From a virus: DNA of 64,000 bases. How positions within the stretch are numbered: the stretch's first letter is position 1; the number at the start of each line of letters is the position of its first letter. Made by a program: the position numbers and the translations under genes. Where the stretch lies: positions 1 through 64,000 of IMG/VR virus record IMGVR_UViG_3300042924_004713. One strand, given 5' to 3'. Under the pieces are notes generated by a model. The model saw only the letters and a program-made list of their open reading frames with translations, was not told where the DNA came from and did no database searches. Below, one piece after another: positions 41,864 to 50,573 of this stretch.

Positions 41864-42228
41864 TAAAAACTATTTCGTCTTCTAGCGCCTTTGTTCAAGT
41901 CACTGGTGGTTTTCCATCAAGCGGACCATACCTACAGACTCCCGCAGTGGCAGGACCTCCTCCTGCTGTTGGAGCTGTGAAATTTGATTCTGCCTCACAA
42001 AACCTACAGGTATGGGATGGCTTCAACTGGTTGAATATGTACACTAGTCATGCCATGGTTGGTTTAAACCCAGCCGCTGAAGACGCAATTAAGTGGGCTC
42101 AACAAAAACAAAAAGAAGAACAAGAACTTGAAGAACTTATGCAACGATCTCCTGCGCTGCGTGATGCCTATGAAAAATTCCAAATAGTAAAGACACTAGC
42201 CACTAATGAAAACAGACAACCAGCATGA
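41860..42228 (+). CDS. Small conserved phage protein with C-terminal helix
   Basis: 122 residues, ATGA overlap with the clamp gene. The N-terminus is Gly/Pro-rich and probably exposed (GGFPSSGPYLQTPAVAGPPP); then GAVKFDSASQNLQVWDGFNW, a beta-hairpin motif common in phage structural proteins, and a coiled-coil C-terminus (AQQKQKEEQELEELMQR). Function unknown; probably structural. Confidence 0.68.
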   Translation: MIKTISSSSAFVQVTGGFPSSGPYLQTPAVAGPPPAVGAVKFDSASQNLQVWDGFNWLNMYTSHAMVGLNPAAEDAIKWAQQKQKEEQELEELMQRSPALRDAYEKFQIVKTLATNENRQPA

Positions 42229-43744
42229 TCTAACTGCTGCACAAAACGACTATGCTGTGTTTCTTCCAGCAGTGAGTAGTTTTTACAGTACCTATATAGG
42301 ACGTCAACGCTATGAACAGTATGTAGAAGCCACACGCATGCCTGCAGGCATTCCTGACATGGAAATGATGAACTTCTTTAATGATCAAAAGGCATTGTTT
42401 CCTTATCGTTGGGCACTGTATTCTGCAGGACATGCCAATCTGGATCTTACCAAACCAGATCCACGTGAAGACATGATGCGTAATCGAGGTAGTCACACAA
42501 CTCTACTCTGTGACTCTGGTGGATTTCAGATTGCCAAGGGTGTATGGGAGGGAGACTGGCGAGATCCTAAATGTCCGCGAGCTCAAAAGAAACGCGAAGC
42601 AGCACTGAAGTGGCTTGATGGCATGGCTGACTATGGCATGACCTTGGATATTCCCACATGGACTGCCAATGTACCTGGCGCTACAGAAAAAACAGGCATT
42701 AGAGACTACAACGATGCTGTTGCGGCTACACACTATAACAATGAATATTTCATTAAACATCGTCGTGGTGTTGCAGAAGGTGGCACACGTTTCTTGAACG
42801 TTTTGCAAGGAGCCAATCATACCGAAGCAGACGCATGGTATGATCTAATGAAACAGTATTGTGATCCCAAAAAATATCCTGGGCGCCATTTCAACGGCTG
42901 GGGCATGGGAGGACAAAACATGTGTGATGTGCATCTGGTTCTCAAAAGAATAATCACATTGATACATGACGGCTTGTTAGAAAAGGGTGTACATGACTGG
43001 ATGCACTTTTTAGGTACCTCCAAACTTGAGTGGGCAGTATTGCTTACAATCATACAACGCTCAGTACGGCGATACCACAACTCCGACTTCACCATTTCAT
43101 TTGACTGTGCTAGTCCATTTTTGGCCACAGCCAATGGACAACTATATCACACCATTACCACAAAAGATCGAGATAAATGGAGTTATCAAATGAGTCCCAC
43201 AGCAGACAACAAAAAGTTTGCCACTGACTCTAGATCATTCCGTGATGCTGTGATGCAAGAAGGTATTCATCCTGCGTTTGAAGATTCTCCAATATCTGCT
43301 AGACTAAAAATATCCGACGTGTGTGTATACAAGCCTGGCGACCTAAACAAAATTGGCAAGGAAGGACGCACATCATGGGATAGTTTCAGTTATGCCTTGC
43401 TCATGGGACACAATGTGTGGATGCATATCGAAGCCGTACAACGTGCCAACCGAGAGTTTGACACAGGAACATCTCCAGACATGCTGGTGCATCCTCTCAA
43501 TTCAGACTATGATGTGGCAAAAATTATTGATCAAATATTTGCCGCACGTGATCGACAACGCAGTCTACAGATCATAGATGATCATGCTCGTGTGTGGGAA
43601 CGAGTGATTGGGACTCGCGGTTTCACTGGTAAACGAGCAGTCAATGCCAACTCAATGTTCAACAGTCTGTTTGAAACAGTTGAAGACATCGAAACCACAG
43701 ATGAATTGGATCAGGCCAAACTGGATGCATTGGAAGCTGAGTAA
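42206..43744 (+). CDS. dpdA: DpdA-like tRNA-guanine-transglycosylase homologue (7-deazaguanine DNA modification)
   Basis: 512 residues. TGT-fold signatures: CDSGGFQIAKG with the substrate-binding Asp at 103, MTLDIPTW, a GWGMGGQN glycine loop, and FTISFDCASPF with the nucleophile Asp at 300. Size and divergence from tRNA enzymes fit DpdA, which exchanges guanine in DNA for a 7-deazaguanine base. FolE (48955), QueD (52870) and QueE (58200) in the same window make the base up to 7-carboxy-7-deazaguanine. QueC is not seen, so the inserted base is unknown. Overlaps the previous gene by 23 bases. Confidence 0.82.
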   Translation: MKTDNQHDLTAAQNDYAVFLPAVSSFYSTYIGRQRYEQYVEATRMPAGIPDMEMMNFFNDQKALFPYRWALYSAGHANLDLTKPDPREDMMRNRGSHTTLLCDSGGFQIAKGVWEGDWRDPKCPRAQKKREAALKWLDGMADYGMTLDIPTWTANVPGATEKTGIRDYNDAVAATHYNNEYFIKHRRGVAEGGTRFLNVLQGANHTEADAWYDLMKQYCDPKKYPGRHFNGWGMGGQNMCDVHLVLKRIITLIHDGLLEKGVHDWMHFLGTSKLEWAVLLTIIQRSVRRYHNSDFTISFDCASPFLATANGQLYHTITTKDRDKWSYQMSPTADNKKFATDSRSFRDAVMQEGIHPAFEDSPISARLKISDVCVYKPGDLNKIGKEGRTSWDSFSYALLMGHNVWMHIEAVQRANREFDTGTSPDMLVHPLNSDYDVAKIIDQIFAARDRQRSLQIIDDHARVWERVIGTRGFTGKRAVNANSMFNSLFETVEDIETTDELDQAKLDALEAE

Positions 43745-43751
43745 ACTGAGT

Positions 43752-43780
43752 TTGACATAATTTGTGTTGTGTTATAAAAT
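43752..43780 (+). promoter_or_regulatory. Sigma70-type promoter
   Basis: TTGACA, 17-base spacer, TAAAAT; start codon of the next gene is 31 bases on at 43811, after CAGGAAAAAG as ribosome binding site. It should drive the small-gene operon 43811-47423. Confidence 0.65.
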
Positions 43781-43810
43781 TGCAATAGATTATTTGTGAC
43801 AGGAAAAAGA

Positions 43811-44020
43811 ATGTACCAAGATCAAATACGCCAACTAGAAGTTCAACATCGAGACCTAGACAACAAGATTGACACACTGGAAAAAACCGGCATCTATGAA
43901 GACCTGCGTTTGCAAGAGCTCAAAAAACGCAGACTCATGGTACGAGATCAACTCAGTGAACTAAGACGCAGACAGTTTGAACACGATCACGAACGAGTTA
44001 ATTACGACGATTATGAATAG
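43811..44020 (+). CDS. DUF465-like small coiled-coil protein
   Basis: 69 residues: IRQLEVQHRDLDNKIDTLEK, then EDLRLQELKKRRLMVRDQL, the helical-hairpin pattern of DUF465 (YdcH-type) proteins. Role unknown; small coiled-coil dimers of this type are common in bacteria. First gene after the promoter at 43752; start at 43811 after AGGAA. Overlaps the next gene by 8 bases. Confidence 0.72.
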   Translation: MYQDQIRQLEVQHRDLDNKIDTLEKTGIYEDLRLQELKKRRLMVRDQLSELRRRQFEHDHERVNYDDYE

Positions 44021-44543
44021 ATTAGGACATCACAACGCCAACTTCTTTATTGGTAATGAAGTTGAGCATACACCCGCACACGGCAAGCGAACTCTGTTTG
44101 TGGTTGGGTATCAACCCGTGGAAGATATACAGGCAGTGTTAGATGAACACAACAGTTGGACAGACCCTGCTCTACATATCAAGCATATCTTTTTTGGTGC
44201 CAATGACAGCTATCATCCATTGACCAACCCAGATATCGTGGGCTGGGAAAACATCATACACAGTTTTTTGATGCGAGGATACTGGTGTAGTCTTGACATT
44301 CCTTTCAAGTACGTGGCTGAATTCAACGAAAGTGGGCTGTGCGAACACAATCGCTTTATTCCTATAATCAAGGTTCCTGTGCCTTATATCAGATTGTGGA
44401 ACTATAATACCTGTGTGAAAATTGATGACAAAGATTTCGCTGATACCAATCCAGGTGTCTGGGTACACAGACTGCATGACCTCATGCACACAGATTGCTT
44501 TACTGATTGGAGCATGTACAACGACGACAAGGTGACAACATGA
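44013..44543 (+). CDS. Conserved phage protein of unknown function
   Basis: 176 residues, starting 8 bases before the previous stop. Alternating alpha/beta sequence (RTLFVVGYQPVEDIQAVLDE, HIKHIFFGANDSYHP) and a Trp- and Asp-rich C-terminus (IKVPVPYIRLWNYNT). It looks like a family of marine T4-like phages, but I cannot name a function. No nucleotide- or metal-binding motif is obvious. Confidence 0.75.
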   Translation: MNRLGHHNANFFIGNEVEHTPAHGKRTLFVVGYQPVEDIQAVLDEHNSWTDPALHIKHIFFGANDSYHPLTNPDIVGWENIIHSFLMRGYWCSLDIPFKYVAEFNESGLCEHNRFIPIIKVPVPYIRLWNYNTCVKIDDKDFADTNPGVWVHRLHDLMHTDCFTDWSMYNDDKVTT

Positions 44544-44851
44544 AATGGTTTGATCAATGGTTTATACGTAAATCTAAATGGGCCTGGGAAAACAAACATT
44601 TGGTGCGTGATGCATACGAAAGCGAGGGTAAATTGGTGAGTTCACAAGCAGTGGAAACTGACCTACATGACTTTAACGATGGTTTGAGAATAGCTGTGAA
44701 AAAAGTTATAGGTGGGTCTGTGGTTACATTCAAAACCTACGATAGAAAAATTGATCGTAGCACAGACAGAACCTATATAATCACTAACGAACAAGATTTC
44801 AATACCGAACTTGGTAAGATTATTACCATGGAAAGTATGCGTCAACATTAA
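44540..44851 (+). CDS. Small conserved phage protein
   Basis: 103 residues, ATGA overlap. MKWFDQWFIRKSKWAWENKH start, then a small beta sheet (GLRIAVKKVIGGSVVTFKTY, RTYIITNEQDF). Unknown function. Coupled with neighbours at both ends. Confidence 0.7.
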   Translation: MKWFDQWFIRKSKWAWENKHLVRDAYESEGKLVSSQAVETDLHDFNDGLRIAVKKVIGGSVVTFKTYDRKIDRSTDRTYIITNEQDFNTELGKIITMESMRQH

Positions 44852-45306
44852 TGCAACAACCTCCAAAAATCCTTTATCGCGTAACCAGTCTCGCTGACAG
44901 ATCGGTTAGAGTTCATCATGTTTTACAGCGTCTGAGTAGGGACCAGGTTGTGCGCATTGACCAGTGGTATATGTGGGGGCAAGGCTTTGTTGCCGAGCAC
45001 ACAGATCTCGCCAGATATACCAAGTTTATTGAATGTGATCCCGAGCTAGGTTACCAGGTAGAAAACGAAGTTGCATCAAACTTTCAGTGGGAAGGACCAG
45101 ACTGGAATGAAAAAGCTCAACATCGCATGCAAAAAGATCTTGCCAAAGGTGGAGTACAAAGAATAGTGGAACAACAAAGCAGTTGGAAGCTGCTTGAAAC
45201 AAAAATATGGATCAATGCACCGTTTAGAGTTGACGAAGTTGACTTTTTAAACAATAATATAGTACTCAAGATTGATGTACCTTACAAAGGACAGATTAGA
45301 GCATGA
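44851..45306 (+). CDS. Conserved phage protein of unknown function
   Basis: 151 residues; start shares a base with the previous stop. Contains RLSRDQVVRIDQWYMWGQGF and EHTDLARYTKFIE, then a C-terminal beta part. No family recognised. Strict overlap with flanking genes suggests a common early operon. Confidence 0.72.
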   Translation: MQQPPKILYRVTSLADRSVRVHHVLQRLSRDQVVRIDQWYMWGQGFVAEHTDLARYTKFIECDPELGYQVENEVASNFQWEGPDWNEKAQHRMQKDLAKGGVQRIVEQQSSWKLLETKIWINAPFRVDEVDFLNNNIVLKIDVPYKGQIRA

Positions 45307-45788
45307 ACTCACAAGAATACATTGACGTTTTAGAATCACACCTACAGGCCTCATTGGACACTAGGAATCGTATTGTGCAACAGGCCAAAAGACAGATTTG
45401 GGTTACGTTCCGCAAAGAAGGCATTCACAAGTATCCAGCGGCTGCTACTGATCCTAATCTAGCCACAGGAGATGCATATGACGTTTCGTTTTTGGCCAAT
45501 GCACATCGCCATATATTTCATTTTAGGGTGTCAATCGACGTATGGCACAATGACCGTGATATCGAGTTCATCCAATTCAAACGATGGCTGGAATCACTGT
45601 ATTCAGGGCAAGAAAATTGTTTGCGATTGGACTACAAAAGCTGCGAAATGATCGCAGATGACTTATACAATCAGATTGCTCAACGTTACCCAGATCGAGA
45701 TATCTGTATTGAAGTAAGTGAAGATGGTGAAAACGGTTGCTGTGTTTACTACAACACACATCAACCTTCTATGAAAGTAAAAATCTAA
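45303..45788 (+). CDS. Possible T-fold (QueD/PTPS-like) protein
   Basis: 161 residues. NAHRHIFHFRVSIDVWHNDR carries a cluster of His followed by a strand, and SCEMIADDLYNQIAQRYPDR then ICIEVSEDGENG. The second part has the same layout as the QueD gene at 52870 (GCEGLADMLY ... FRVEVRET), so a tunnelling-fold relative of 6-carboxytetrahydropterin synthase is possible. The match is by pattern only. Alternative: an unrelated conserved phage protein. Confidence 0.6.
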   Translation: MNSQEYIDVLESHLQASLDTRNRIVQQAKRQIWVTFRKEGIHKYPAAATDPNLATGDAYDVSFLANAHRHIFHFRVSIDVWHNDRDIEFIQFKRWLESLYSGQENCLRLDYKSCEMIADDLYNQIAQRYPDRDICIEVSEDGENGCCVYYNTHQPSMKVKI

Positions 45789-45797
45789 AGGACTACT

Positions 45798-45989
45798 ATG
45801 CCTAATCTAAATAAACTAAACAAGGTTAATGAAACAGTATCAATCTATCGCTATGACAACGGTTGGATGGTTGAAGTTGGTGGCCGTGATGACGACGATG
45901 AGTGGGTAACTGCTAAAGTGATTTGCAACACAGAAGTAGAAGTACTTGATTTAATTAAACAATACAATACACTACCATTGGTGAACTAA
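45798..45989 (+). CDS. Small protein of unknown function
   Basis: 63 residues: a beta-hairpin (SIYRYDNGWMVEVGGRDDDD) and C-terminal helix. Ribosome binding site AAAGGAC precedes the ATG. No function recognised. Confidence 0.7.
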   Translation: MPNLNKLNKVNETVSIYRYDNGWMVEVGGRDDDDEWVTAKVICNTEVEVLDLIKQYNTLPLVN

Positions 45990-45999
45990 GGAGATTGAA

Positions 46000-46218
46000 A
46001 TGGCCAAGCCTGTAATCAAGCCAAACCCTCGTGTAACTCAAGTGTTTGATGACCTCGAACGTTATCTTGAATTCTGTCAAGAGTTTGGTTACCGTTACAA
46101 TGAAGCAGAACTTTACAACTGGAAGAGCTATGCTTATCAACAGTTTATGAAGTTCTCTCAAGGCAAACCAGTAAAAGACATGTGGTTTCAAGACCAGCGT
46201 AGGCCTGGGAGACCATAA
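46000..46218 (+). CDS. Small basic protein of unknown function
   Basis: 72 residues, helical: VTQVFDDLERYLEFCQEFGY, then YQQFMKFSQGKPVKDMW. AAGGAG ribosome binding site. Role unknown; next gene follows after 2 bases. Confidence 0.7.
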   Translation: MAKPVIKPNPRVTQVFDDLERYLEFCQEFGYRYNEAELYNWKSYAYQQFMKFSQGKPVKDMWFQDQRRPGRP

Positions 46219-46220
46219 TA

Positions 46221-47423
46221 ATGAAAAAACTTTACTACATGGGGCTTGAAAGTTATCAAGCTCGTTACACTCTACAACTAACTGAATGGAATCGACGTGT
46301 GTTTGAACGTCGTGGGTTAGATGTGGTATATGTTCCAGGCACTGCTATAGACAACTCACAGGCCATATCTGTGGGACAGGTTCTAGACGCACATGGTAGA
46401 AGTTACTTTGGCATGAGCCAAATGATGAATCTCGTGCAAATGCATAAGAACGGAGAGATTAGGCATGATGATGTTATCTACTTTGAGGACATGTTTCAAC
46501 CCGGTATCGAGAGCCTACCTTACATATTTGATCAGGTCCCTCGTGATCAGCGTCCCCGTGTTTTTGTTAGGTGTCTTGCTCAGTCCATTGATCCTGATGA
46601 CTTTGTTCATGTATGGGGTCTTGAAAAGTGGATGGCGCATTACGAACGCATGGTCAATGAGTTCGCTACCGGAATTCTCGCCACAAATGAGGAGATGGTT
46701 GCTCATATGCGTATTGCTGGATGGCGTGCTCCTATCTATAATATTTCTGGCCTAGCATTTGGCAAACAAGAAGTGCTGGAACGCATTGGTGGTTCTGACA
46801 ACATCACTCCATTCAACCAACGTCCCATGAGAGTGGGCTTTGCTGCTCGATTTGATCAAGAAAAGCAGCCAGGCTTTTACATGGACTTGATTGATATGTG
46901 GAACAACCAAGCTGATTTCCCAGTGGAGTTTTGCTTGTTCTCTGGTGGGCCACTGCGTTCGAACAATCCAGAGTATATCGCTCGAGCTCGTGATCTTGAA
47001 GCACAAGGTCTCCTGACCATTCATGAGAATCTAACCAAGAATGATTACTATGATCTGCTCAATAACACGCGAGTTCTTTTCAATTGCGCACTACAAGATT
47101 GGGTGTCAAACACTGTTAGTGAAGCTGATACCCTGGGTTGCAATGTATTATACCCTGCTTATCGTAGCTTCCCAGAAACTTTTGCAAATGATCCCAACCG
47201 TCTTTATGTTCCTTGGAGCATTGATGATGCATTCCACAAGCTGGAGAATCTACTGAAAGCACCACATCACAACATGGGCTTGATTTCAGATTGGAACGAT
47301 GGCACAGTGGATCGTGTGGTCGATATCATACTAGGACATGGTGAACAATGGAATCGCAGCGGCAATCGCTACAGAGATCATTTGCCCGGTGACAAATATC
47401 ATGTTAGAAAAATAGGTGAGTAA
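46221..47423 (+). CDS. GT-B type glycosyltransferase
   Basis: 400 residues. The C-terminal half has the GT4-type pattern: MRVGFAARFDQEKQPGFYMD, FCLFSGGPL, ENLTKNDYYDLLNNTRVLFN and VSEADTLGCNVLYPAYRSF with the acidic (E) residue that binds the donor sugar. The N-terminal half is a Rossmann-like acceptor domain. Donor and acceptor unknown: DNA bases, virion proteins or host lipids are possible. Followed by a sugar epimerase gene, which may supply the donor. Confidence 0.82.
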   Translation: MKKLYYMGLESYQARYTLQLTEWNRRVFERRGLDVVYVPGTAIDNSQAISVGQVLDAHGRSYFGMSQMMNLVQMHKNGEIRHDDVIYFEDMFQPGIESLPYIFDQVPRDQRPRVFVRCLAQSIDPDDFVHVWGLEKWMAHYERMVNEFATGILATNEEMVAHMRIAGWRAPIYNISGLAFGKQEVLERIGGSDNITPFNQRPMRVGFAARFDQEKQPGFYMDLIDMWNNQADFPVEFCLFSGGPLRSNNPEYIARARDLEAQGLLTIHENLTKNDYYDLLNNTRVLFNCALQDWVSNTVSEADTLGCNVLYPAYRSFPETFANDPNRLYVPWSIDDAFHKLENLLKAPHHNMGLISDWNDGTVDRVVDIILGHGEQWNRSGNRYRDHLPGDKYHVRKIGE

Positions 47424-47431
47424 CTTGCTGG

Positions 47432-47438
47432 CTAAATA
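47432..47438 (+). promoter_or_regulatory. Late-type box (CTAAATA) before epimerase gene
   Basis: CTAAATA lies 24 bases before the ATG at 47463 and is bracketed by a short inverted repeat GAGTA/TACTC (47418-47422, 47446-47450). Confidence 0.4.
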
Positions 47439-47462
47439 CTGGCTCTACTCAATAACTCCCCC

Positions 47463-48383
47463 ATGAAAATATTCATTACCGGCAGTAACGGCTTTATCGG
47501 CCAACATCTTTTGCCTTTGTTACAACAACGTCATACTGTGGTTGAGCTTGTTAGCGACCTTAGAGATCATGCCAAGGTTGTAGCTGAACTGCAAGCAGCT
47601 AACCCAGATATAGTAGTACATCTGGCTGCTCGCACCGAAGTTGAAAAAAGTTTTTATGAGCAAGTTACTTTTAGTGACATCAACTACGTGGGCAGTGTTA
47701 ATCTCATCGACGCAGCCAGCAAGTTAAGTAATCTCAAAAACTTTGTGTTTGCTAGTACCATGGAAGTCTATGGCTGGCAACCTATCAGCGATGAAGTCCG
47801 TGATCATGGCAAACCACTTGTGTCATTGGCTTTTGACGAAAACACTGTGCCCAATCCCAATGCTCCTTATGCAGTGGCAAAGCTAGCAGTGGAAAAATAC
47901 TTGGAATATGCTCATCGTGCTCTAGGTCTACCTTTCACAGCATTACGACAAACCAACAGCTATGGTCGTGGTGACAATGACTTCTTTGTAACAGAACAAA
48001 TTGTCACACAGATGTTGCAAGGTCTTGATGTAGTGAAGTTAGGCTATGCCGAACCCTATAGAAACTTTATCTGGATTGAAGATTTGTTGCAAGCCTGGAT
48101 GCAAGTGATTGAAAATCCTGAGCAATGCAATCAAGGCAAGATCTACACCGTGGGTCCTGACAATCCAATCAAGATAAGAGATTATGCAGAAAAGATTGCA
48201 GGCATGATTGGCTGGCAAGGCGAAATAAAATGGAATACCAAGCCGCATCGTCCCGGAGAAATCTACTGGTTAAATTCGGGTACCACAGCTATTACTCGTG
48301 ATCTTGGATGGCGCCCTGTGATTGATATGGACACAGGTTTAGAAAAGACTATAAAAATATGGCGCCAGAAATTCAACAAATAA
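47463..48383 (+). CDS. NAD-dependent sugar epimerase/dehydratase (extended SDR)
   Basis: 306 residues. Nucleotide-binding motif FITGSNGFIGQHL at the N-terminus; DIVVHLAARTEVEKS; the catalytic Ser-Thr strand NFVFASTMEVYG; and the YxxxK pair in NAPYAVAKLAVEKY. The C-terminal HRPGEIYWLNSGT part fits nucleotide-sugar 4-epimerase or 4,6-dehydratase type enzymes. The exact nucleotide sugar is not fixed. Lies between a glycosyltransferase and an oxygenase-like gene; overlaps the latter by 25 bases. Confidence 0.88.
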   Translation: MKIFITGSNGFIGQHLLPLLQQRHTVVELVSDLRDHAKVVAELQAANPDIVVHLAARTEVEKSFYEQVTFSDINYVGSVNLIDAASKLSNLKNFVFASTMEVYGWQPISDEVRDHGKPLVSLAFDENTVPNPNAPYAVAKLAVEKYLEYAHRALGLPFTALRQTNSYGRGDNDFFVTEQIVTQMLQGLDVVKLGYAEPYRNFIWIEDLLQAWMQVIENPEQCNQGKIYTVGPDNPIKIRDYAEKIAGMIGWQGEIKWNTKPHRPGEIYWLNSGTTAITRDLGWRPVIDMDTGLEKTIKIWRQKFNK

Positions 48384-48913
48384 AACAAGGACACATTGAC
48401 CTATCACGGTTTGGTGATTGGCACGAGAACTGTGATTTTGTTACACACCCAGATCCATGGAGTGGATTTAGTCCTGTGTATGCAGTTGATCGAGAACGTT
48501 ATTTTAATATCACTGAGATAGCCATTGCTCGCAACATACCCGAGAGTCTTGAACACTATCTCTCGCAGCAATTTGCTTTTTTGTCCGATAAAGTTTATGC
48601 AGCACATCTAATTCCAGCAGGCAAGATATTACCATGGCATCAAGATGCATATCGAATCTACTGTGAAAAACGAGCAATCACAGATTTATCATTGATCACT
48701 AGAGTAATCATCTTTGTACAGGACTGGAAGGTTGGACACGGTCTACAAGTGGGTGATAGATCCATTGGCACCTGGCAGCGAGGAGATTGGGTGTCATGGC
48801 AAGGCGATACTCCGCATCTAGTGTATAACCTAGGTCAAGATCCAAGATATACCCTGCAGATTACTGGCACAAAAATGTCAAACAATCTTGACCACGACCT
48901 AAATATTCTGTAA
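48359..48913 (+). CDS. 2-oxoglutarate/Fe(II) oxygenase-like protein
   Basis: 184 residues. KILPWHQDAYRIY supplies an HxD pair, VIIFVQDWKVGHGLQVGD a strand pair, and WQGDTPHLVYNLGQDPRYTL the distal His and an Arg, with LQITGTK at the end. This is the metal-site order of the double-stranded beta-helix oxygenases. Related in pattern to the gene at 7799. Could hydroxylate a sugar, amino acid or peptide. It starts within the epimerase gene. Confidence 0.65.
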   Translation: MAPEIQQIKQGHIDLSRFGDWHENCDFVTHPDPWSGFSPVYAVDRERYFNITEIAIARNIPESLEHYLSQQFAFLSDKVYAAHLIPAGKILPWHQDAYRIYCEKRAITDLSLITRVIIFVQDWKVGHGLQVGDRSIGTWQRGDWVSWQGDTPHLVYNLGQDPRYTLQITGTKMSNNLDHDLNIL

Positions 48914-48916
48914 ACT
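48888..48916 (+). promoter_or_regulatory. Nested sigma70-type and late promoter before folE
   Basis: TTGACC, 17-base spacer, TAAACT; the spacer contains CTAAATA (48899-48905). folE starts 38 bases on. The -35 box lies inside the preceding gene. Confidence 0.5.
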
Positions 48917-48954
48917 AGCAACAGTCATCCTCGACTCAAACTCGGAGAAAAACA

Positions 48955-49779
48955 TTGTCAAACACTTATACCCCTGATCCACTACTCAACACACCTGTAG
49001 ACACAGAGTTTCAGCCACAAACCTATCAAGATCGATATGTGCCTTTGCCCACAAAGGTCTATGTCAAGGCCGGCGAAGTTGGACGACGCCAAGAATATGT
49101 GTCAGATCTAATCAAAGCTCGGATGAAGACTGATAACAAACGTTTTTGGGCCGGTGACAACATCAGTGACTATATCACAGCAGAACAAAAGAGTCAGCTA
49201 ATTGATGAAGCCACCGAAGCCTTTGAGCTTGTGTTGGATCGATTGTTGATTGATCGTGAAAACGATCCTAACTCACAAGGCACAGCCAGGCGCTTGGCCA
49301 AGATGTACTTCAATGAAATAATGGCAGGTAGATACGAACCAAGTCCCAACGCCACAGCTTTTCCAAACGACACAGAAGATCGTTATGAGGGCATGCTGGT
49401 TGTACGCAGTGAGCTTCGTAGTATGTGTAGTCACCATCACCAACCAGTCAGCGGAGTTGCATATATTGGTATCATTGCTGCGGAAAAACTCATTGGTTTG
49501 TCTAAGTACACTCGTATCGCCCAATGGTGCGCTCGTCGTGGCACACTACAGGAAGAGCTGTGCAATGATATCGCCAGAGAAATCATGAAAGCCACAGGCA
49601 GCAAAAACGTAGGTGTATACATTCAAGCCACACACGGTTGCTGTGAAAATCGCGGCATCATGGCACATTCAAGTCTAACACAAACCACTGTATTGACCGG
49701 AGCTTTCAAAGACGATCCCAGCGTCAAGAAAGAGTTCATGGACAATATCAAACTTCAACAAGAATTCGCTCCGAGGTAA
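48955..49779 (+). CDS. folE: GTP cyclohydrolase I (FolE)
   Basis: 274 residues from a TTG start with CGGAGA upstream; E. coli FolE has 222, the extra residues being N-terminal. Converts GTP to 7,8-dihydroneopterin triphosphate, the first step towards 7-deazaguanine. Seen: SMCSHHHQPVSGVAYIGI (Cys and His of the zinc site), IGLSKYTRIAQWCARRG, LQEELCNDIA and ATHGCCENRG (second zinc Cys). All active-site elements are in order. Part of the pathway with QueD (52870) and QueE (58200), feeding DpdA. Confidence 0.92.
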   Translation: MSNTYTPDPLLNTPVDTEFQPQTYQDRYVPLPTKVYVKAGEVGRRQEYVSDLIKARMKTDNKRFWAGDNISDYITAEQKSQLIDEATEAFELVLDRLLIDRENDPNSQGTARRLAKMYFNEIMAGRYEPSPNATAFPNDTEDRYEGMLVVRSELRSMCSHHHQPVSGVAYIGIIAAEKLIGLSKYTRIAQWCARRGTLQEELCNDIAREIMKATGSKNVGVYIQATHGCCENRGIMAHSSLTQTTVLTGAFKDDPSVKKEFMDNIKLQQEFAPR

Positions 49780-49781
49780 TC

Positions 49782-49949
49782 ATGGAAATACAACCCAAAG
49801 ACACAAGCAAAGGACATTTTTATGTTAGTCTTGCCAAAAGCGGCATTAGGATATTTGCTGGAGGCGTGTTGATGGTAGGAAACTTTTGGCTAGCAGGAGT
49901 ATGCATCGTACTGGCTGAAGTATTAGGCGTAGTGGAGGAAATAGTATGA
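49782..49949 (+). CDS. Small membrane protein
   Basis: 55 residues with one or two hydrophobic stretches (IFAGGVLMVGNFWLAGVCIV). Starts 2 bases after the folE stop and overlaps the mazG-like gene by 4 bases (ATGA). Function unknown; conserved spacing supports it as real. Confidence 0.65.
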   Translation: MEIQPKDTSKGHFYVSLAKSGIRIFAGGVLMVGNFWLAGVCIVLAEVLGVVEEIV

Positions 49950-50314
49950 GTGTGTTTCTAGACCAGATGGCTTTTATGTTGGCTTGCGATCAAACAGTTG
50001 GCAAGTTCAACCAAGAACAATTCAACATGTATCTAAGCTTGATACAAGAAGAAGCAGACGAACTTGCACAAGCTATCCAACAGCATGACAAAGTTGAAAC
50101 CTTGGATGCATTGATTGACATCTTAGTGGTTACCATTGGTGCTATTCACAGCCTTGGAGTAGATGCCGAGGGAGCCTGGAACGAAGTGTTGGTTAGTAAT
50201 TTGGCCAAGATTGACAAAGACACTGGTAAAGTGCGCAAACGCGAAGATGGCAAAGTTCTTAAACCAGAAGGCTGGCAACCTCCTAATCTTGGAAAATACG
50301 TTCGTCCACTGTAA
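49946..50314 (+). CDS. MazG-like nucleotide pyrophosphohydrolase
   Basis: 122 residues. The all-alpha NTP pyrophosphatase pattern is seen: LSLIQEEADELAQAIQ with the EExxE metal-binding helix, then VETLDALIDILVVTIGAI with the second ExxD helix. Such enzymes hydrolyse (d)NTPs; in phages they may adjust nucleotide pools or lower ppGpp. Adjacent to folE and a HIT gene, a nucleotide-related string. Confidence 0.82.
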   Translation: MSVFLDQMAFMLACDQTVGKFNQEQFNMYLSLIQEEADELAQAIQQHDKVETLDALIDILVVTIGAIHSLGVDAEGAWNEVLVSNLAKIDKDTGKVRKREDGKVLKPEGWQPPNLGKYVRPL

Positions 50315-50324
50315 AGGATTCAGC

Positions 50325-50573
50325 ATGAAGAATGAACTACCAAAAGACTTTTACAAAAACCAAGCCAGTGCTGTGATAGATCGAGTTAGAAATCTCAAAA
50401 CCTGGGAAATCACTAGAGTGCTTGACGAGCCGTTGGAATTTAGAGGAGGTCCTGTGCCTTTTGATATCAAGGCCGATCAAAAACGTGCTTGGTTCAAAGT
50501 GATAGCATTGACCAAACAAGAAGCAGAGCAGATGGTCGATGATTGGATGCGAGGAGCAGACCATGATCTCTGA
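50325..50573 (+). CDS. Small protein of unknown function
   Basis: 82 residues from the ATG at 50325 with AAAGGA upstream. A mixed helix-strand product (RVRNLKTWEITRVLDEPLEF, AWFKVIALTKQEAEQMVDDW). No family recognised. Overlaps the HIT-like gene by 11 bases. Confidence 0.68.
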   Translation: MKNELPKDFYKNQASAVIDRVRNLKTWEITRVLDEPLEFRGGPVPFDIKADQKRAWFKVIALTKQEAEQMVDDWMRGADHDL

